Source: CBDCMJ01 sp965224325 (GTDB taxonomy: Bacteria > Chloroflexota > Dehalococcoidia > Lucifugimonadales > UBA3495). Taken from it: a DNA stretch of 64,000 bases. The stretch spans positions 348,715 to 412,714 of the forward strand of contig CBDCYT010000020.1 of assembly GCA_965224325.1 (NCBI GenBank). Reading direction: 5' to 3'. Of the stretch, positions 60,139 through 64,000 are shown one piece after another; position 1 is the first letter of the stretch; each line of letters opens with the position of its first letter. The notes under the pieces were generated by a model. That model saw only the letters and a program-made list of their open reading frames with translations, was not told the origin of the DNA and ran no database searches. A program made the translations under genes and the position numbers.

Positions 60139-60780
60139 ATGGAACAGAAAAGCGTAACGTTCGAAGCGGATGGGCTAAATATCGAGGGCGTGATATCTCG
60201 ACCGGATAAGCCGGAGAGCGCGGCCCCCGGCGTTGTGGTCTGTCATCCGCACCCTTTGCACGGCGGCAACATGGACAACAACGTGGTGCTGGCCCTCAGC
60301 TTTGTTCTCGCCGACCAGGGATTCACAACCCTGCGTTTTAACTTTCGCGGGGTAGGCAACAGTCAAGGCCAGCACGCCAACGGGGAGTTGGAGCGGCAGG
60401 AGGTTTTGGGAGCTTTGGAATTTTTGGGGGCATGGCCCGGAGTAGATGCGGGGAAGATGGGGCTGGCCGGATACTCTTTTGGCTCCTCGGTAATTCTGCG
60501 CAACCCCGAGCTTCACGACAAAGCCAAGGCTTTCGTCCTGGTTTCGCCGCCGTTGGGCGCTCTCGAAACCACCGGTCTGATGGAGAACGAATGCCCGGTG
60601 TTGGTAATAGCCGGAGACCAGGATAAAGTGACCCAATCCGGCAAACTAGGGCCTCTATTGAAATCCTTTGCTCAACCGCCCTCTCTTTACATCGCCCCGG
60701 GCGTAGACCACTTCTGGTTTGGCCGTGAAGAGGAGATGGCTCCAAGAGTAGCCCAGTTTTTCGCCGAGGCCCTTAAATAG
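60139..60780 (+). CDS. Alpha/beta hydrolase
   Basis: A 213-residue hydrolase of the COG2945/dienelactone type: VVCHPHPLHGGNMDNNVVLALSFVLADQGFTTLRFNFRGVGNSQGQH (oxyanion region), GLAGYSFGSSVILRN (nucleophile elbow G-x-S-x-G with Ser near residue 113), VLVIAGDQDKVT (acid) and GVDHFWFGRE (His) form a complete catalytic triad. Substrate unknown. ATG start; stop is six bases before lspA, suggesting an operon with lspA-rluD. Confidence 0.88.
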   Translation: MEQKSVTFEADGLNIEGVISRPDKPESAAPGVVVCHPHPLHGGNMDNNVVLALSFVLADQGFTTLRFNFRGVGNSQGQHANGELERQEVLGALEFLGAWPGVDAGKMGLAGYSFGSSVILRNPELHDKAKAFVLVSPPLGALETTGLMENECPVLVIAGDQDKVTQSGKLGPLLKSFAQPPSLYIAPGVDHFWFGREEEMAPRVAQFFAEALK

Positions 60781-60786
60781 GAATCC

Positions 60787-61560
60787 ATGGTCCAACGCGG
60801 CGATCAGGCCGAGGGAGTTCCGCGGCGTCCCATCTATAAGGACCTAGTCCTCCTGCAGTTGGTCGCCTTGGTTTTCCTAGCAGACCAACTCACCAAGACC
60901 GTGGTCCGTGGGTTATTGGAACTCCGTGAGTCGTTTCCTGCCGAAGGATTTTTTCGGTTCACCCACACTTTCAATACGGGCAGCGCCTTCGGCTTGTTCC
61001 AAAACCAGAATTTCCCGTTGATACTGGTGTCCTTTGTTGGCGTTGCCGTCTTGGTCTTCATATACCGGAGCCAGCGCCGCCCCAGCAATCTCCTCCGCCT
61101 GAGCCTCGGATTTCAGTTTGGCGGGGCCGCCGGCAACCTGTTGGACCGGGTGCGCTTGGGGCACGTCACCGATTTTGTGGACGTGGGTTCTTGGCCGATC
61201 TTCAATCTTGCTGACGCCTCAATCGTAATCGGGCTGGTCCTATTAGCCTGGTTGTTCCTGGTGCCGGACAGCCGAAGCAGGAAAGGACCGGAAATAGAAT
61301 CAACCGGATCTGCTTTAGGCGAATCTGACGAAGCGACTGTGATTGCGGAGCATACAAGCATTAACGACTCCGCAGGCTCCTCCCCGTCATCTGCGGGCCC
61401 GGATGCCCTCTATCCCCGGCCCAGAGACGCGAGCTCCGGACCATCGCCCGGTCCTGTGGATGACCCCCTCGCGGAAGGTGGAACGCCTGAAGGGCCCCCT
61501 CCTCACTGGGAGGAGCAGCCCGGTTCCCGGAGGGCAACCCGTCCGCCGGTGGAGGAGTGA
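60787..61560 (+). CDS. lspA: Lipoprotein signal peptidase II with long C-terminal extension
   Basis: The first 165 residues are a normal LspA: four membrane segments, LADQLTKTVV, HTFNTGSAFGLFQNQ, GGAAGNLLDRVRLGHVTDFVDVG and IFNLADASIVIG, with both catalytic Asp residues (DR-x-x-x-G and LAD). It cleaves prolipoproteins after lipid attachment. The last 90 residues are a Pro/Ser/Glu-rich tail absent from typical LspA (about 160 residues), presumably cytoplasmic and disordered. TGATG overlap to rluD. Confidence 0.93.
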   Translation: MVQRGDQAEGVPRRPIYKDLVLLQLVALVFLADQLTKTVVRGLLELRESFPAEGFFRFTHTFNTGSAFGLFQNQNFPLILVSFVGVAVLVFIYRSQRRPSNLLRLSLGFQFGGAAGNLLDRVRLGHVTDFVDVGSWPIFNLADASIVIGLVLLAWLFLVPDSRSRKGPEIESTGSALGESDEATVIAEHTSINDSAGSSPSSAGPDALYPRPRDASSGPSPGPVDDPLAEGGTPEGPPPHWEEQPGSRRATRPPVEE

Positions 61561-62489
61561 TGGCAGCAACGTCGCAGGTTGTCAGCTACGGAGACTTCCA
61601 CGTTGACGCCAGTTGGGGGCGGTTGGACAAATACGTGAGTGGATTGCCCACCGGGTTGTCTCGAAGCCAGCTGCACCGGTTGATCGTGGACGGAGCGGTG
61701 CTGGTTAATGGGTTTCCCGGCAAGCCCGCACAGCGGTTACGATCCGGAGACCGGGTTTCGGTATCTGTCCCGCCTCCCCGGCCGTCTGACGTCGCTCCTC
61801 AGTGGATGCCCTTGGACCTGGTCTACCAGGACGCGCACATCGTGGTTATCGACAAGCCGGCGGGCCTCTCGGTGCATCCTGGACCGGGCCACCCGGACCG
61901 CACTTTGGTGAACGGGTTGCTTGCCAATTGCCCCGACATTCAAGGAATAGGGGATAGCATTAGGCCAGGGATAGTACACCGGCTGGACAAGGATACGTCC
62001 GGGCTGATGATGGTGGCCAAGACCCACCAAGCTCACCGGGCGTTGTCCGCCCAGATCAAGGACCGGGAAGTCACCAAAGGGTACTTGGGGCTGGCCACCG
62101 GAGCCGTCTCCCCACCCGATGGCCGAATTGACGCGCCTATTTTTCGAGATCCCAGGAGCCGCAAACGCATGGCCGTGGTGCTAAACGGACGAGAGTCCGT
62201 CACCAAATACCGGGTATTAGAGAGTTTTGACGGCTATAGTCTGGTGGAGTTATATCCGGAAACCGGGCGAACACACCAAATCAGGGTCCACCTAGCCTAT
62301 CTGGGACACCCTCTCTTGGCCGATACGGTGTATGGTAAGGCCTCCCCTATGCTTGGGCGCCAATTTCTGCATGCGCACCATCTGCGCTTCCGCCATCCGG
62401 AGAGCGGAGAGCCGGTGGAATTCCGGTCAGAGTTGCCCAAAGACCTGGCAACGGTGCTGGATGTCCTGGGCGCAAGCGCTTCGAGTTGA
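61560..62489 (+). CDS. rluD: Pseudouridine synthase RluD/RluA family
   Basis: A 309-residue enzyme. N-terminal S4 domain (GRLDKYVSGLPTGLSRSQLHRLIVDGAVLVNGFPGKPAQRLRSGDRVSV), then the synthase domain with VIDKPAGLSVHPGPGH, RPGIVHRLDKDTSGLMMVAKT (catalytic Asp in HRLDKDTSG), LVELYPETGRTHQIRVHLAYLGHPLLAD. RluD-type enzymes modify 23S rRNA helix 69; target is inferred. The ATG at 61560 overlaps the lspA stop, with GGAGGAG upstream. Confidence 0.93.
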   Translation: MAATSQVVSYGDFHVDASWGRLDKYVSGLPTGLSRSQLHRLIVDGAVLVNGFPGKPAQRLRSGDRVSVSVPPPRPSDVAPQWMPLDLVYQDAHIVVIDKPAGLSVHPGPGHPDRTLVNGLLANCPDIQGIGDSIRPGIVHRLDKDTSGLMMVAKTHQAHRALSAQIKDREVTKGYLGLATGAVSPPDGRIDAPIFRDPRSRKRMAVVLNGRESVTKYRVLESFDGYSLVELYPETGRTHQIRVHLAYLGHPLLADTVYGKASPMLGRQFLHAHHLRFRHPESGEPVEFRSELPKDLATVLDVLGASASS

Positions 62490-62597
62490 CGCGGCCGTTG
62501 GGCAAGGGATTAAATCCTCCGGGATCATGCGCCCCGATGTCTAAACCCATGCGACGAATTATGGTAACATACTGGCGTATGATGTAGGAGAATGTCC

Positions 62598-64000
62598 TTG
62601 GCAGAGAGTGTACGCGTCCGGTTTGCGCCGAGTCCAACCGGCCTTCCTCACATCGGAAATATCCGCACCGCCCTATTCAACTGGCTCTTCGCCAGGCGCC
62701 ACGGCGGCAAGTTCATCCTCCGGGTTGAAGACACTGATCAAAGCCGGTTGATGCCTGGCGCTGTCGAAGAGTTGCTGGCTACTCTCAATTGGCTAAATCT
62801 TGAGTGGGACGAGGGCCCGGCTGTGGGAGGCCCTCATGGCCCATATTTTCAGTCGGAGCGTCTGGATATCTACCACCGTCTGGCCAGCCGGTTGGTGGAG
62901 CAAGGCCAGGCGTACCGGTGCCATTGCACCGAGCAGCGTTTGGCGTCATTACGGGAGCAGCAGCAAAAGTCGAAGCAGCCGGTGGGATACGACCGTCACT
63001 GCAGGCAATTGTCCCTGGGAGAGGAGCGCAGCTTGGAGGCGGAGGGCGGACCATTCGTAGTCAGGTTCGCCATGCCCACTTCAGGCGTTACTGCCGTTGA
63101 TGACCTAATACGGGGAGAGGTCACCTGGCAAAATCAACTGTTGGACGATTTCATTCTCATCAAGTCCGACGGATACCCTACCTACCACATGGCGGTGGTG
63201 GCAGACGACCATCTGATGGAGATCAGCCACGTTCTGCGGGCCGAGGAGTGGCTTCCCAGTACGCCTCGCCACCTGCAGCTCCATCGAGCCCTGGATATAC
63301 CGCCGCCCAGATTCGCCCACTTACCCATGATTTTAGGTCCGGACCGCGCCAAGTTGTCCAAGCGTCATGGGGCAACCGCGGCCCTTGAGTACCGCGAACA
63401 GGGTTTTATGCCCGAGGCGCTATCCAATTTTCTGGCGCTCCTGGGCTGGTCTTTGGACGACAGGACAGAGATCATGACGGTTGAAAAGGTGGTGGAGCAC
63501 TTTTCTCTGGAGCGGGTTGCCAAGTCCGCAGCCATATTCGACCAAGAAAAACTCGCGTGGATGAACGGAGTGTACATCCGGCAGCTTTCGGTAGCCGAAT
63601 TCGCCGACCGCGCCATGCCGTTTCTGGAGCGAGACTTGCCTCCGGAACTGTTGCCGGTGGACCGGGACTACCTGTTGCGGATTTTGCCGTTGATCCAAGA
63701 GCGGACCAAGCTTCTGTCTGAGGTCGGTCCGCTCACGGCCTACTTCTTCCAAGCGCGTTTGGATTACGACCGGGGCCGGCTGGTGCAGAAGGGTATGGAC
63801 CCAGCCGCCGCCCTGTCGGCATTGGCCGCCGCCGAAGAGCTGCTGTCCGGTGCGGCTACCTTTGAGCACACCGGGCTGGAAGAATCTTTGAGGGCCGCCG
63901 CAACACGGGTGGGCCTGTCACCCCGGCAGTTCTTCGGGACTCTTAGGGTGGCCGCAACCGGTAGGGAGGTGTCCCCGCCTTTGTTTGAAACCATGGAGGT
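62598..64000 (+). CDS. gltX: Glutamyl-tRNA synthetase (3' end outside window)
   Basis: Open through the window edge, 467 codons visible. Class I motifs RVRFAPSPTGLPHIGNIRTALFNWLFARR (HIGH), FILRVEDTDQSR and LSKRHGATAALEYREQGF (KMSKS-like) are present; Cys/His pattern YRCHCTEQRL...HCR marks a zinc site. It charges tRNA-Glu (and possibly tRNA-Gln if Gat amidotransferase is used). TTG at 62598 is seven bases from AGGAG; the ATG at 62592 is only one base from it and less likely. Confidence 0.93.
   Translation, partial: MAESVRVRFAPSPTGLPHIGNIRTALFNWLFARRHGGKFILRVEDTDQSRLMPGAVEELLATLNWLNLEWDEGPAVGGPHGPYFQSERLDIYHRLASRLVEQGQAYRCHCTEQRLASLREQQQKSKQPVGYDRHCRQLSLGEERSLEAEGGPFVVRFAMPTSGVTAVDDLIRGEVTWQNQLLDDFILIKSDGYPTYHMAVVADDHLMEISHVLRAEEWLPSTPRHLQLHRALDIPPPRFAHLPMILGPDRAKLSKRHGATAALEYREQGFMPEALSNFLALLGWSLDDRTEIMTVEKVVEHFSLERVAKSAAIFDQEKLAWMNGVYIRQLSVAEFADRAMPFLERDLPPELLPVDRDYLLRILPLIQERTKLLSEVGPLTAYFFQARLDYDRGRLVQKGMDPAAALSALAAAEELLSGAATFEHTGLEESLRAAATRVGLSPRQFFGTLRVAATGREVSPPLFETME

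Noticed and set aside
1..64000. tRNA or rRNA genes
   Set aside because: I looked for T-loop and acceptor patterns and rRNA-like blocks and found none that I could support by eye; a covariance-model scan would be decisive.

Overview
The window is a 64 kb piece of a GC-rich bacterial chromosome with compact housekeeping operons and a moderate load of small mobile elements. The gene mix points to Chloroflexota, probably the SAR202/Dehalococcoidia side: two LLM-class (F420/flavin-type) oxidoreductases, a thiolase-like protein, a CoA ester lyase, an acyl-CoA carboxylase carboxyltransferase, LarC, a DUF362 protein, the TIGR03843/DUF3090 pair better known from Actinobacteria, and a bacterial translin homologue. 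This placement is inference from gene content; no rRNA or tRNA gene was seen.

Layout. 0-19 kb: UbiA-type prenyltransferase end, DUF362 protein, YchF, larC, DUF3090/TIGR03843 pair, YifB/ComM, an overlapping fmdB-thiE-translin operon, polA, an amber-interrupted PLD-like gene, CoA lyase, folB, rpmB, rpe and argH. 19.5-21 kb: a composite element with terminal inverted repeats and long flanking direct repeats, carrying a frameshifted HTH gene and two small coupled ORFs. 21-28 kb: phhB, an LLM oxidoreductase, an IS21 element plus a second IS21 remnant, a DUF2269 protein, a PIG-L deacetylase. 28-45 kb: uvrC, a tyrosine recombinase, a thiolase-like protein, an EVE protein, queG, a dCTP deaminase/dUTPase, groEL, folK/folP, a carboxyltransferase, an LLM oxidoreductase, rarA. 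45-51 kb: rnd flanked by two copies of an amidohydrolase-fragment/YbaK segment, two tiny coupled genes, an ABC exporter, a lipoprotein and an orphan gene. 51.5-58.9 kb: a six-gene minus-strand operon built around BREX-type P-loop ATPases and an SNF2 helicase, preceded by a three-unit 86-bp iteron-like array. 59-64 kb: ltaE, a hydrolase, lspA, rluD and the start of gltX.

The strongest candidate for an undescribed system is the 51.6-58.9 kb cluster. It has an AAA ATPase with a promoter inside the repeat array, a coiled-coil protein, a BrxD-like ATPase paired with a paralogue that has lost its nucleotide-binding motifs, a small unknown protein and an SNF2 helicase, but no PglX methylase or PglZ. 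The second theme is small repeat elements. One MITE family with GAGCYTGTC ends (TTA target at 58.6 kb) has landed in that array and at the 3' end of folK. Another family with GGTC ends and about 16-bp flanking repeats occurs at 19.5 and 30.9 kb. Several gene 3' ends (prenyltransferase, folK) are locally duplicated. Folate genes are split: folB at 15.9 kb, folK-folP at 39-40 kb.
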